Assembly: GCF_003014535.1 (NCBI RefSeq)
Contig: NZ_PYGD01000001.1
Location: 744,001 to 808,000 of the forward strand
Direction: 5' to 3'
Length of the DNA stretch: 64,000 nt
Source: Taibaiella chishuiensis
GTDB taxonomy: Bacteria; Bacteroidota; Bacteroidia; Chitinophagales; Chitinophagaceae
A program made the position numbers and the translations under genes. This document shows positions 9,098 to 18,800 of the stretch, piece by piece (the stretch's first letter is position 1; every line of letters begins with the position of its first letter). The notes below the pieces were generated by a model. It saw nothing but the letters and a program-made list of their open reading frames with translations. It was not told where the DNA came from and made no database searches.

Positions 9098-9685
9098 GTG
9101 AATAAAGTTTTCTATACGGACACGGAATTATTACAGGGGCTGGCGGCAGGAGACCGTACCGTTGTGGCATCGCTTTACAAGCTTTACCTACCGGTACTGA
9201 CTAAGTGGATTATAAGCCGTAGCGGCCTCGACAGTGATGCGGACGACGTATTCCAGGAGGCGCTCCTCGTGGTTTATGAAAAAGCCAAGTCGCCCGAGTT
9301 TTGCCTGACCTGTAAACTAAGCACCTATCTTTTTGCAGTAAGCAAAAGGATCTGGTACAAAAAGCTGGAGCAATCTGCACATCTTTATAACCTCGATACG
9401 GAAGAGGGGGAGGGAGAACAGTTATTTGGCGCCGCTTACGACGAAGACGTACAGGAACACTGGGAGAAAGAAGCGCAGTTTGCGCAGCTTAACCAGTCCC
9501 TGGACCAATTGGGAGAGCCCTGTGCAGCATTGCTGAAGGCTTTCTATATAGAGAAAAAGAATATGCAGGAAATAGCAACGGTATTTAAATATACCAATGC
9601 CGAAAATGCGAAAACACAAAAATACAAGTGCCTTACCCGGTTGAAGAAGATCTTTTTTACTTCGGCCATTAAGGCCGGAAACTGA
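9098..9685 (+). CDS. ECF-type RNA polymerase sigma factor
   Basis: 195 aa. Region 2 is seen at about residues 22-75, including the core-binding and -10 recognition helix around DADDVFQEALLVVYEKAK. Region 4 is at about 140-190, with the helix-turn-helix MQEIATVFKYTNAENAKTQK followed by CLTRLKKIF, typical of Bacteroidota ECF factors. The start is GTG at 9098; the nearby ATG at 9078 is out of frame. The next gene, 41 bp downstream, has an anti-sigma-like N-terminus, so the pair probably forms a signalling unit. No Shine-Dalgarno is visible, as usual in this phylum. Confidence 0.9.
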   Translation: MNKVFYTDTELLQGLAAGDRTVVASLYKLYLPVLTKWIISRSGLDSDADDVFQEALLVVYEKAKSPEFCLTCKLSTYLFAVSKRIWYKKLEQSAHLYNLDTEEGEGEQLFGAAYDEDVQEHWEKEAQFAQLNQSLDQLGEPCAALLKAFYIEKKNMQEIATVFKYTNAENAKTQKYKCLTRLKKIFFTSAIKAGN

Positions 9686-9726
9686 TCGATAAAGAAACTG
9701 CCAGGCAGGTTCAAGTATACCTTATT

Positions 9727-10827
9727 ATGATAACAGTTAACAACATCAGCGAATGGGCCGAACGCTACCTCAACCAGGAGTTGAGCGGGCAGGAGCAGGC
9801 GCAGCTGATGCAGGCAGTAAAGGCTGATCCCGATCTGAACCTGCATTTCAAACAAGCGATTACCATTATTAAAGCATTCCATTCCGGGGCGGAACGGAAT
9901 GCCGTTAAAGATATGATCCGTTCGGTAGGCGCCGAAGTAAAAACGGCTGCCGCGGGCAATGACGGGCAGGAGCCGGTAACAGCACCGGCACGTATCCTGC
10001 CTTTCCGCAAATACTTGCGCACCATATCGGCAGCCGCAGCCCTTATCCTGGTCTCCTCACTGGTTACCATGACCCTGGTCAGCAAAAAAAGCGGCAAGGT
10101 GGATGCTACACAGTATACCCTGCTGCGCCGCGAGATCGAAACCATCAAGCATTCCCAGTCGAAAATAATAGACAGCCTCAATAAGGAGAAAAAAGAAGCT
10201 ACTAACGCGGAGGACCCGGTATCTTATGGCGGTACCGGCTTCGCGCTCACCAATGATGGTTATATCGCCACCAATTACCATGTGGTAAAAGATGCTAATG
10301 CCATCTATATCCAGACCAATAAGGGCGAGAACCTGAAGGCCTATATCTTTGCCATGGAGCCCTCTACCGATGTGGCCATCCTGAAAGTGGAAGACAAAAG
10401 CTTCCGCTTTGGCAAAACGCCGCTGCCTTACAACATTGCCAAAGCCCAGTCGGGCTTAGGTCAGCGGGTATTTACCATCGGGTATCCCAAAGACGATGTG
10501 GTATATAACGAAGGTTATGTAAGCAGCGAAAACGGCTACCAGGGCGATACCAACTCCTACCAGCTCGAAATTACAGCCAATCCCGGCCAGAGCGGTGCAC
10601 CGGTACTCGATAAGTACGGCACCGTAATCGCCCTGATCACCGGCAAACAAAGCAATACCACGGGCACTACCTACGCCATCCATTCGGGAGCGCTGCTGGA
10701 GCTGATCCACAGCCTGCCTAAGGCGGCCAACATACGCCTGAACGAAGGCAACAAGCTCAATAAGCTGGAGCGTACCGAACAGGTTAAGAAAGTAAGAGAT
10801 TATATCTGCTCCGTAAAAGTGAATTAA
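9727..10827 (+). CDS. Membrane-tethered HtrA-like serine protease with anti-sigma-like N-terminus
   Basis: 366 aa. Residues 1-95 are cytoplasmic and resemble the start of Bacteroidota anti-sigma factors (NISEWAERYLNQELSGQEQA, then DPDLNLHFKQA). A membrane helix spans about 98-118. A probable coiled coil follows (127-158, LLRREIETIKHSQSKIIDSL). The trypsin-like protease domain runs from about 165 to 325 with a complete triad: His185 in ATNYHVVKDA, Asp215 in PSTDVAILK and Ser289 in NPGQSGAPVL. No PDZ domain follows, unlike DegP. The location directly after an ECF sigma gene suggests the N-terminus binds that sigma factor and the periplasmic protease domain senses or processes a signal; this is inference. 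A strong terminator ends the unit. Confidence 0.85.
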   Translation: MITVNNISEWAERYLNQELSGQEQAQLMQAVKADPDLNLHFKQAITIIKAFHSGAERNAVKDMIRSVGAEVKTAAAGNDGQEPVTAPARILPFRKYLRTISAAAALILVSSLVTMTLVSKKSGKVDATQYTLLRREIETIKHSQSKIIDSLNKEKKEATNAEDPVSYGGTGFALTNDGYIATNYHVVKDANAIYIQTNKGENLKAYIFAMEPSTDVAILKVEDKSFRFGKTPLPYNIAKAQSGLGQRVFTIGYPKDDVVYNEGYVSSENGYQGDTNSYQLEITANPGQSGAPVLDKYGTVIALITGKQSNTTGTTYAIHSGALLELIHSLPKAANIRLNEGNKLNKLERTEQVKKVRDYICSVKVN

Positions 10828-10845
10828 GCATACCCAACGATATCG

Positions 10846-10875
10846 AAAGCCGGCTAACCAGCCGGCTTTTTGTTT
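10846..10875 (+). terminator. Terminator after sigma-protease unit
   Basis: A perfect 10-bp stem (10846-10855 with 10860-10869), 4-base loop AACC, followed by TTTTTGTTTT. Confidence 0.9.
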
Positions 10876-10983
10876 TATGGTTACAGGAGGCGCTTTTCCC
10901 GCGTAGCGGGATCATCGTGACGTTCAGGTAATATGGGATGTTTAAAACCGGCGACAGGCAATGCTGTAGCCGGTGGCAAAGCA

Positions 10984-11013
10984 AAAGCCGGAACCTTTTA
11001 AAGTTCCGGCTTT
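10984..11013 (-). terminator. Terminator after TPR gene
   Basis: A perfect 11-bp stem (10984-10994 with 11003-11013). On the minus strand it is followed by a T-rich stretch and lies just after the TPR gene ending at 11031. Confidence 0.8.
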
Positions 11014-11030
11014 CACAATTTTAAGTCTTC

Positions 11031-12452
11031 TTATTTTTTTCGTTTGCTGCGGGCTACCAGTTCGGCCACGGCTTTACGTTGCAGTATTTCGGGGTTGATC
11101 TCCGTAAGCAGCTTCATACGCTGCGGCGCTTCCGACATGGCTTTTTCCAGGTAGAGCAGGGCCTCTTTAGACTTGCCGAGGGCGAACAATATGCCGGAGT
11201 GGTAAAAGTCGAAATCGGGTTTGTCGCCAATGCTCTCTTTAGCCAGCAGCACCTGGGCCAGGGCCTCGTCGTAGTTGGCATTCTGGTACAGGCCCTTGAT
11301 CAGGGCCATCCAGGTCGATTTGTTGTTGGGCTTCAGGCGTACGGCATTGGTATAACATACCAGCGCTTCGTTGCCTGCCCCCAGTTCCATAAGGCAATTG
11401 CCGATGGCCAGGCAGTAGGCCGCATTATCCTTGTTGAGGTGCAGGGCAACGGAATAAGCCTTCATGGCTTTTTCCCATTCCTGCTCGCGGGTATAGGTCT
11501 CGCCAATCCGATAAAAAATACCATCGTCGGCGGGGTTAAGCTGTACGGCCTGGCGATAATAATACCGGGCCCGGTTAAAGTCTTTTTGTTTTTCGAAACA
11601 ATGGCCCATGGCCTCGAAGATCACATCTTCGGGTTTGCCCAGTTCCAGGTTTTTCTGCAGCGATTCTATCGCCTTGTCGTACCAATGCAGGCGCATATAG
11701 GCGTCGGCCATATTGCGGTAAGCGAATTCGAATTTTTCGTCGATCGCCACGCAATACTCATAGGCGTCAATCGCCTTTTCGTGTTGTTTGAGTCCCTGGT
11801 AGGCAGCGCCGAGGTTGAACCAGGCCAGTGCGTTGTAGGGGTCTTTTTCAATAATATCAAGGTGGAGCGCTATGCTCTCCTCGTGCATTTCTGCAAAGTC
11901 GGCCCAGAAGCTGATCTTGTGCAGGGCCTCTTCGTTGCGGTAGTCCAGCTCAAGCACCCTTTTCAGGGTATCGAACACGGCCTCGAAGTCTTCGCATTCG
12001 TCGTACACATCCGAAAGTTCGAGCATCAGCTCGGTTTTCTCGCGGCCTTCGAACTGCAATATTTTTTCTTCGAGCAAAAGGGCGGCCTGGTCGTATTTGA
12101 ACTGCGCCAGGTATACATCCGAGCGCAATAATACGGCCTCGATCAGGCTGCCATCCATATCGTCCAGCAGATCCAGAGTCTGGATCGCCTGTCCGTATTT
12201 CTGAGCCTGGAATAAGATTTCTGCTTTGAGCAGCAGGATCGCCGAAGAGTAAGGGTAGTAAGTTTGTGCTATTTCGCAGGCCTGGATGGCTTCTGCTTCC
12301 TGATTATTCTGAAAAAAATACTCGATGATATACTCGTAATCTTCTTCATCCAGAAACCTGGACTTATTGCCTTTTTTTATGTTTTCATAATCTTGCAGCA
12401 AATCCTCTATAGAACCGCCGTTGTCTTCATCATCCCAATCATCGTTAAACAT
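11031..12452 (-). CDS. Tetratricopeptide repeat protein
   Basis: 473 aa without signal peptide, so cytoplasmic. After an acidic N-terminus (MFNDDWDDEDNGGS) the chain is almost wholly TPR, with about ten repeats; clear ones are ALAWFNLGAAYQGLKQHEKA, FAYRNMADAYMRLHWYDKA and GIFYRIGETYTREQEWEKA. The C-terminus is basic (RSKRKK). TPR arrays mediate protein-protein contacts; the partner is unknown. It is a single gene with its own -7 box 16 bp upstream of the ATG and its own terminator. Confidence 0.9.
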   Translation of the reverse strand: MFNDDWDDEDNGGSIEDLLQDYENIKKGNKSRFLDEEDYEYIIEYFFQNNQEAEAIQACEIAQTYYPYSSAILLLKAEILFQAQKYGQAIQTLDLLDDMDGSLIEAVLLRSDVYLAQFKYDQAALLLEEKILQFEGREKTELMLELSDVYDECEDFEAVFDTLKRVLELDYRNEEALHKISFWADFAEMHEESIALHLDIIEKDPYNALAWFNLGAAYQGLKQHEKAIDAYEYCVAIDEKFEFAYRNMADAYMRLHWYDKAIESLQKNLELGKPEDVIFEAMGHCFEKQKDFNRARYYYRQAVQLNPADDGIFYRIGETYTREQEWEKAMKAYSVALHLNKDNAAYCLAIGNCLMELGAGNEALVCYTNAVRLKPNNKSTWMALIKGLYQNANYDEALAQVLLAKESIGDKPDFDFYHSGILFALGKSKEALLYLEKAMSEAPQRMKLLTEINPEILQRKAVAELVARSKRKK

Positions 12453-12468
12453 AAGCGTGCTGTTTTTA

Positions 12469-12476
12469 CAAATTTA
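12469..12476 (-). promoter_or_regulatory. -7 box of the TPR gene
   Basis: TAAATTTG read on the minus strand, a perfect TAnnTTTG, 16 bases before the ATG at 12452. A TTG lies 25 bases further upstream (12502-12504), slightly beyond the usual spacing. Confidence 0.55.
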
Positions 12477-12561
12477 GGGGAATAAACCTGAAAAAAAACA
12501 GCAAATTTTTGAATACAGGTATAGATAATATTAGGATAATCTTTAGCTTATAAAAACAACA

Positions 12562-12596
12562 GAAAGGCCGCCGGGATTGCATTCCGGCGGCCTTTC
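12562..12596 (-). terminator. Terminator after YfhO-like gene
   Basis: A perfect 13-bp stem (12562-12574 with 12584-12596), 9-base loop, followed on the minus strand by TGTTGTTTTTA. Confidence 0.9.
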
Positions 12597-12625
12597 GATC
12601 TTTATACTCTTATTTTTCCAGGAAA

Positions 12626-15163
12626 TTATTTTACCTGTGGCGCATTTTTATCCACAGGAAATGCAGGTTGCCCTGATTTGCGGAAGGTAAGGTACAGCGC
12701 GCCCACGATCAGCAGGGCCAGCAGGATATTGCCGATCAGGGCGGTCCTTTCGGCGCTGGCAAACAGCGGCGGGTCGAAATAGAATTCGATGGCGTGTTTA
12801 CCGGCAGGAACTTTAATAGCCCGCAGTACATAATCCGTACGCATGATCGGGGTTTCCTTACCGTCGATCGTAGCATGCCAGCCGGCAGGGTAGTAGATAT
12901 CGGAGAAAACGGCCAGGCCGTTCTGGCTGTTATTCGATTCGAAGCTCATGCGGCGCGGGCCGTATTTCGTCAAAGCAATATGCGCCGTTGCATCTTTTCC
13001 GAAGGTATAATTACCCATTTCGTTTTTAAAGGTATTGCGCAATACCGCGGTCTGTACCGGGTTAAAGGCGTCCTTTATCGCGGTATCGGCCGGGTTGCCC
13101 AGCGATGGTGCGTTGAGCGCGTCCATCTCTTCGCGGGCCGTATTTACCCATTTTACCTCCGATACGAACCAGGCGTTGCCCAGTGCCCCGGGGTTGGCTT
13201 GTACCATAGGCGCGCCTTTGTCGCCGGGCACGATAAAGTACTTCGTGTTCAGCATATTCAGCACCGCGGAGTTGTACCTGCCGATCTGGTTCTCGATCAG
13301 GTCCTGGTAGATCTGCATTTTGGCGCCGTGGTAACCACCGATGGATTTGTGGAAATAACTCGCCCTTGAATCGTTGAAGGGGCTGGAGGTAAGGTCATAC
13401 ACGCGGTAGTAGAGATCTTTGTCCTGTTTGATCTGCAGGTCGGCCGCGTTGGGCTCGAATTGCATGGCGTAAGTATCGTTGTCGACGAAGTTTTTTTCGT
13501 TGAGATAACGGTGTGCCACCGGGATCAGGTCGGCTGCGATCAGCAGGCCCAGGGCGCCTATCGCCATTTGTTTGTTCAGTTTGTTCTTGGCATAAGCCCA
13601 GAGTACGGCGCCGCCGAGCAATACAAACACCAGGCTGCGCAGGGCATCGGAAGATGCTGCCGATGCACGGTCCTGGATAAGCGCTTTGAACAGTTCTGGT
13701 CCGGCCTGTCCGAATTGCTGGGCCAGCTGTCCGTCGAGTACGCCTTTGTACTCCATCGAAGTCTGCGTGGCAATGAGGATCAGCAGGCAGAGGCCGCCGG
13801 TGATCATCACCGACAGGCGTACTTTTTTCCATAGCTCTTCGCGGCTGATCTTGTCGGTAAAAATATCGCGCAGCGCCCATATGGCCAGGATCGGGAAAAT
13901 GATCGAAGGTATGGCCAGCGCCATACTTGGCGTACGGAACTTATTATAATACGGGAAATGATCGAACATGAAGTAGTTGAATGCCGGGAAATTCTTGCCC
14001 ATAGCCAGGAAGAAGAAGAAGGCACAGGCGCCGGTAAGCCACCATTTAAGCGGGTTGCGGATAACGAGCAGGGCCAGTACGAACAGCAGGCAGATGACGG
14101 CACCAAAGTATACGGAGCCGGACATATTACCGGTTTCCTGTTGCGGGCCCCAGTACAAAGGAGCGTGCTGGGTGATCTGTGCTACCTGTTGCTGGGGCGC
14201 GCCTAACTGCGACAGCTTCTGGCCGAAGTGGGAATCTTCGCCGATATCTTCGCTCATCGAACCGCCATAAAGATCGGGCACCAGGGTACACAGGGCCTCG
14301 CCCATACCGATGCTCCAGCGGAACGCGTATTCGCGGTCGAGACCGCCGCTGCCTTTCTGCGGGCCGTTAAGCTCGCTGCCGCCGCGGGAAGAGTATTTAT
14401 TGTATTCCGATATCTGTATAAAACGTGCCGAGCTTGCTGCAAAGGCGAAACCCGCACTTAAGGCCAGCACTATGGAAGCGATGAACCATTGTTTGAGCTT
14501 ACCCTGCCTGATGGCATTTACGAGGATACCCACAACCAGGATCACGATCAGCAACAGGCCGTAGTAAACGATCTGGTAGTGCCCGGTATCGATAAAGAAG
14601 GCCAGGAAAAGGCCGGAGAGCGCAGCGCCCTGCAGGTATTTACCCCGGTAAGCGATCAGCACGCCCGCGATGATGGCGGGCAGGTAGGCAATATCCAGCA
14701 TTTTGGTGGTATGCCCGGCAGATACGATAATGGGGTTATAGGAAGAGAATGCGAAAGCAATAGCGCCGATAGCACCCAGCCAGCGGTTAACCCGCATGGT
14801 GCACATCAGGATATAAAAGCTAACCATGGCCAGGAAGAAAAAAGTAGCCGGGTTAGGTACCTGTCCGTGGGTATAGAACTGGATGATCTGGTTGAGCTTA
14901 TTGACCCAACTGGTCTGCGGGTAATAATCGATCAGGATCTGGGGCATGCCGCCAAACATATTGTTGGCCCACATAGCGTTTTCGCCGGTCTGTTTATAAA
15001 ACTCCCGGCTTTCCTGGGAAGCATAAAGCCAGGTGAACATATCGTGCTGACTGATGGTATTGCCCTGGAAGGCCGGATAACAAAAAGCACAGCTCAACAC
15101 CGCGAAAATGATGAGGACAAGGAGATGAGGCAGGTATTTCTTAAAGCCTTCCTGTTGTTGCAT
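12626..15163 (-). CDS. YfhO family integral membrane protein
   Basis: 845 aa from ATG at 15163 (MQQQEGFKKYLPHLLVLIIF). A first membrane helix is followed by a large loop with QGNTISQHDMFTW and NMFGGMPQILIDY, then about a dozen hydrophobic helices, a C-terminal extracytoplasmic beta region (LAVFSDIYYPAGWHATIDGK, VPAGKHAIEFYFDP) and a last membrane helix. This arrangement is that of the YfhO family, GT-C-like proteins linked to glycosylation of wall or teichoic polymers in other bacteria; activity here is inferred. A TTG-initiated extension to 15190 overlaps a perfect -7 box, so it is rejected. Confidence 0.85.
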   Translation of the reverse strand: MQQQEGFKKYLPHLLVLIIFAVLSCAFCYPAFQGNTISQHDMFTWLYASQESREFYKQTGENAMWANNMFGGMPQILIDYYPQTSWVNKLNQIIQFYTHGQVPNPATFFFLAMVSFYILMCTMRVNRWLGAIGAIAFAFSSYNPIIVSAGHTTKMLDIAYLPAIIAGVLIAYRGKYLQGAALSGLFLAFFIDTGHYQIVYYGLLLIVILVVGILVNAIRQGKLKQWFIASIVLALSAGFAFAASSARFIQISEYNKYSSRGGSELNGPQKGSGGLDREYAFRWSIGMGEALCTLVPDLYGGSMSEDIGEDSHFGQKLSQLGAPQQQVAQITQHAPLYWGPQQETGNMSGSVYFGAVICLLFVLALLVIRNPLKWWLTGACAFFFFLAMGKNFPAFNYFMFDHFPYYNKFRTPSMALAIPSIIFPILAIWALRDIFTDKISREELWKKVRLSVMITGGLCLLILIATQTSMEYKGVLDGQLAQQFGQAGPELFKALIQDRASAASSDALRSLVFVLLGGAVLWAYAKNKLNKQMAIGALGLLIAADLIPVAHRYLNEKNFVDNDTYAMQFEPNAADLQIKQDKDLYYRVYDLTSSPFNDSRASYFHKSIGGYHGAKMQIYQDLIENQIGRYNSAVLNMLNTKYFIVPGDKGAPMVQANPGALGNAWFVSEVKWVNTAREEMDALNAPSLGNPADTAIKDAFNPVQTAVLRNTFKNEMGNYTFGKDATAHIALTKYGPRRMSFESNNSQNGLAVFSDIYYPAGWHATIDGKETPIMRTDYVLRAIKVPAGKHAIEFYFDPPLFASAERTALIGNILLALLIVGALYLTFRKSGQPAFPVDKNAPQVK

Positions 15164-15187
15164 AGCGCAGAATTTTTTTAATGCGGA

Positions 15188-15195
15188 CAAAAATA
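15188..15195 (-). promoter_or_regulatory. -7 box of YfhO-like gene
   Basis: TATTTTTG on the minus strand, a perfect TAnnTTTG, 24 bases before the chosen ATG at 15163. Confidence 0.55.
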
Positions 15196-15272
15196 GTTTT
15201 TTTTAGCATTGCTCGGCTTTTATGTTTTGATGTAGCCGGGTTTTGCGGCCCGCGCGTATGCGGTAAATGAAT

Positions 15273-15280
15273 TATTTTTG
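15273..15280 (+). promoter_or_regulatory. -7 box directly before TPR start codon
   Basis: TATTTTTG ends only four bases before the ATG at 15285. If used, transcription would begin at or within a few bases of the start codon, implying a leaderless message. The nearest TTG upstream (15243-15245) is 27 bases away. Confidence 0.4.
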
Positions 15281-15284
15281 AAGC

Positions 15285-15596
15285 ATGAGCAAAATAGAAC
15301 AACTGGAACAGTTCCTGAAGGAGTCGCCTGATGATTGTTTCCTGAAACATGCCCTGGCCCTCGAATGTATAAAAGCCGGCGACGACGAACGGGCGCGTAA
15401 GCTTTTTGAAGAGAACCGTGCCTTCGATCCCTCGTATATAGCTACTTATTACCACCTGGGTAAACTACTCGAACGCGGGGGGCTGCAGGAAGCGGCGATT
15501 GCGGTATACGAACAGGGTATGGAACAGGCCCGTGCGGCGGGCGACAACCATGCATACAGCGAACTGCGGAGTGTGCATGAAGACCTGATTTACTGA
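15285..15596 (+). CDS. Small TPR protein
   Basis: 103 aa, cytoplasmic, made of about two to three TPR units: FLKHALALECIKAGDDERAR, SYIATYYHLGKLLERGGLQE and a final helix pair. It begins MSKIEQLEQFLKESPDDCF. Short TPR proteins of this kind are common in Bacteroidetes and of unknown role. It is divergent from the YfhO-like gene and followed by a 244-bp AT-rich gap before the T9SS array. No terminator of high quality is seen after it. Confidence 0.8.
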   Translation: MSKIEQLEQFLKESPDDCFLKHALALECIKAGDDERARKLFEENRAFDPSYIATYYHLGKLLERGGLQEAAIAVYEQGMEQARAAGDNHAYSELRSVHEDLIY

Positions 15597-15840
15597 TCCG
15601 GCGGTTAAAGTACAGGAGGGGTAGCATTTTTTTTGAGCGACTTATTGTATTTATTTGTTAGTCATGGTATTCTTCATATCACTAACCAGGACCTGATCAG
15701 GGCGCAGCGGGAGCAATGGGTTTTAACAAACTTTTTCTTTTAACAACTTGTTAACCAACCGTAACCCTTTTGCATATTGTCTTTTGTTAATTACTGTTAA
15801 GTGTCGAAATCAATCCGTTATCCACTTGAAACTTTAATCT

Positions 15841-18800
15841 ATGAAAGGAAACTTTATGCTTTCTACCAGGGTGAAAACTATGGCGGCCCTCATGCTGTTG
15901 GTGATCCTTGGTCTACCTTTAAGACGGGCGTTTGCGCAGATACCGGCGTCGTCTTATGGTTTTACTGCCGTTGCAGGTACCTTTACGGAAATTACGGGTA
16001 CCGCCGTGACGAGTATTCTTGGCGACGACCAGTCGAGCGCATCGATCAACCTGGGGTTTACGTTTAATTATTGCGGTGTAGACTACACTTCAATTATCGC
16101 GAACTCGAACGGCTGGATTACCTTTGGCCCCGGTACGACCGACCTGGGCGCGATGCGCGACAACAGTACGACCAACTTGGCTAACCTGAAGCCCCTGCTT
16201 ATGCCGCTTTGGGATGATATGGACGGCATCACAGGTTCTGCCGCCTATACCGTTAGCGGTACAGCGCCCAACCGGGTGTTTACCTTCCAATGGAAAAACT
16301 GGGAATGGAACTGGAATGCGACAGGCCCCAATATTACCTTCCAGGTAAAACTTTACGAAGGCACTAATATAATCGAATATGTATATCGCCCCGAATCGGC
16401 TGCGGGTAGTCCCGGCGGATCGGGCGGCGCTACGATCGGTATCGGCGACAATGCCACTGTGCCTACTTACCTTTCGCTCAACAACGGTACCGGAACAGCA
16501 ACCGCATCGGCTACCGTATTTACAACAAGTATCAGCACCAAACCTGTCAGCGGACAGGTATTTCGCTTTACACCGCCACCCAATTGCTCCACCGTTACCG
16601 GTTTCCCTACCGCCGCTACGACCAATGTTAGCCCGGCGAGCATTTGCGTGTCGCAAAATCTTACCATCTCCATCACACCGGCTACTGCCATGCCTGCTAC
16701 CACGGGTGTTACCTACCGGTGGGAAAGCGGTACCAGCGCTACCGGCCCCTGGACTACCCTGGGCACGACCACGGTAGCTACGTATACCACCTCCACGCCG
16801 ATTACCGCAGCGCTCTTTTACCGTTGCGTGGTCTTGTGTAACGGCACCACCACTTTATTTACTTCTACCGCATCGGCCCAGGTACCGGTTTCCAACCCGG
16901 GTTTACCGACCATCACCAATGGTACGCGTTGCGGCCCCGGTACGGTTAACCTCAACGCCACCGTTAGCGGCACGGGTTTGTCGGTACGCTGGTACCAGAA
17001 TGCGACAGGAGGTTTCCCGGTTTCGACCGCCAATACCTATACTACGCCTTACCTGACCCAAAATGCAACTTATTATGCAGCTTCGGTAAGCAATGCCGCG
17101 TCGCAGATGTATAATGTAGGTCTGCCCGCCTTTGTGCAAACCAATAACTTTATTACCGCATCAGCCGGCTGGGGACTTCGCTTCACGGTAACGGCCAACT
17201 GTAACATCGACTCCGTAGCCGTATACCCGATCGGCAGCGGTACCATCAGCTTCCGGATCTGGGATGCCACTACACAGGCGGTAATCTATACATCGCCCGT
17301 ATCCGGCAATATTACCGGTACAGGTGCGGAGAAAGTAATGCTGCCCGTAGGTGCGCTCAATATCCCACCGGGTAACTATGTAATGGGTATTGCCAGCTTT
17401 ACCGGGCTTACCAACCTGCATAACGAAGGCTTTAATCCCGTAGCTTATCCCTTTACCTCGCCGGTGCTGAATATTACCGCGGGTTCCCAGGGTTTTGGCG
17501 GTACCGGTTCTTCTACCGTGTATTACTTCTGTTACGACTGGCGGGTAAGCACCCTTACCGGTTGCGAAGGCGTACGCGTACCGGTTACAGCTACCCTTAC
17601 ACCGCCGCCGGCGTTTACCAAATCGGCTCCTGCCGTTTTGTGTAACAATGGTATCGGTACCATCAATGTTACTTCGCCCGTGGGCAACTATACCAACTAT
17701 GCCTGGAGCCCGGTAGCTAACCTGTACACCGATGCCGGCGCTACGGTACCCTATACCGGCGGCAATGCTTCCACACTCTATTTCAAATCCAACATTGTTG
17801 GTCCGCAACAGCGGTTTATGTACGCCACCAATTCAGCAGCCCCTAACTGCGCCTATGCCGACACCTTCAGGGTATGGGTGCAACCCGATTCCGTGAAAAT
17901 CAATGCTGCCCCCGATACCATTTGTGTAAGCGGCAACACCTCCCTGTTCCTGTCGCCCAATACCGGCTATGCAGCCAACACCATACAGTGGCAGGAGTCT
18001 GTAAACGGTACGGCCTATACCGACATTGCCGGCGCTACCGGGGTGAGTTATACTACGCCGGTACTGAGCACCAACCGTTACTACAAGGCGGTGATCAAAG
18101 CCGGTACCAACGATTGCCAGACACCCAGCCGCTATATCGTAGTGGCATCCCCGATCCTTAACTCCTGGACCGACAGCTCCAACTGCGGACCCGGTACCGT
18201 AACGTTACAGGCCTCTGTGGGCGGCAATGCCAATGTAAGGTGGTATACATCACCTACTGCAGCTTTGCCTGTAGGTTCGGGCAGCCCGTTTGTAACACCT
18301 TTCCTGGGCGCTACTACCGACTACTACGTTGCAGCAAGCACCGGCACACCGCAGCCGCCACCGGTCTTTATCGGTACGGGTACGCTTACCACAACGGGTG
18401 CTGCCAACCCTTACTACCTGGGCAACTGGGCGAATAAGGTACAGTACATCATTACTGCGAATGAAATGACCGCAGCCGGTTTCTCGCCGGGTTATGTAGC
18501 CTCTATCGGTTTCGATGTAACCACCGGCGGCGGCGCCCTGCAGAACTTCACGATCAAAATGTCGAACTCGACCGTAACCGGCCTGGGCCTGACCTTCGAA
18601 CCGAATATGCAGGATGTGTACTCCATTGCCAGTTATACGCCTGTGGCCAACAGTGTGAATACCCACGTATTCCAGACACCATTCTACTGGAACGGATCGA
18701 ATATTATCGTAGAAGTATGCCACAACAATACAGCTACCGGTACCACGGCTACGGTAAAATACAATACCGGTAATACGCACTACTATTACAACAATGCGGC

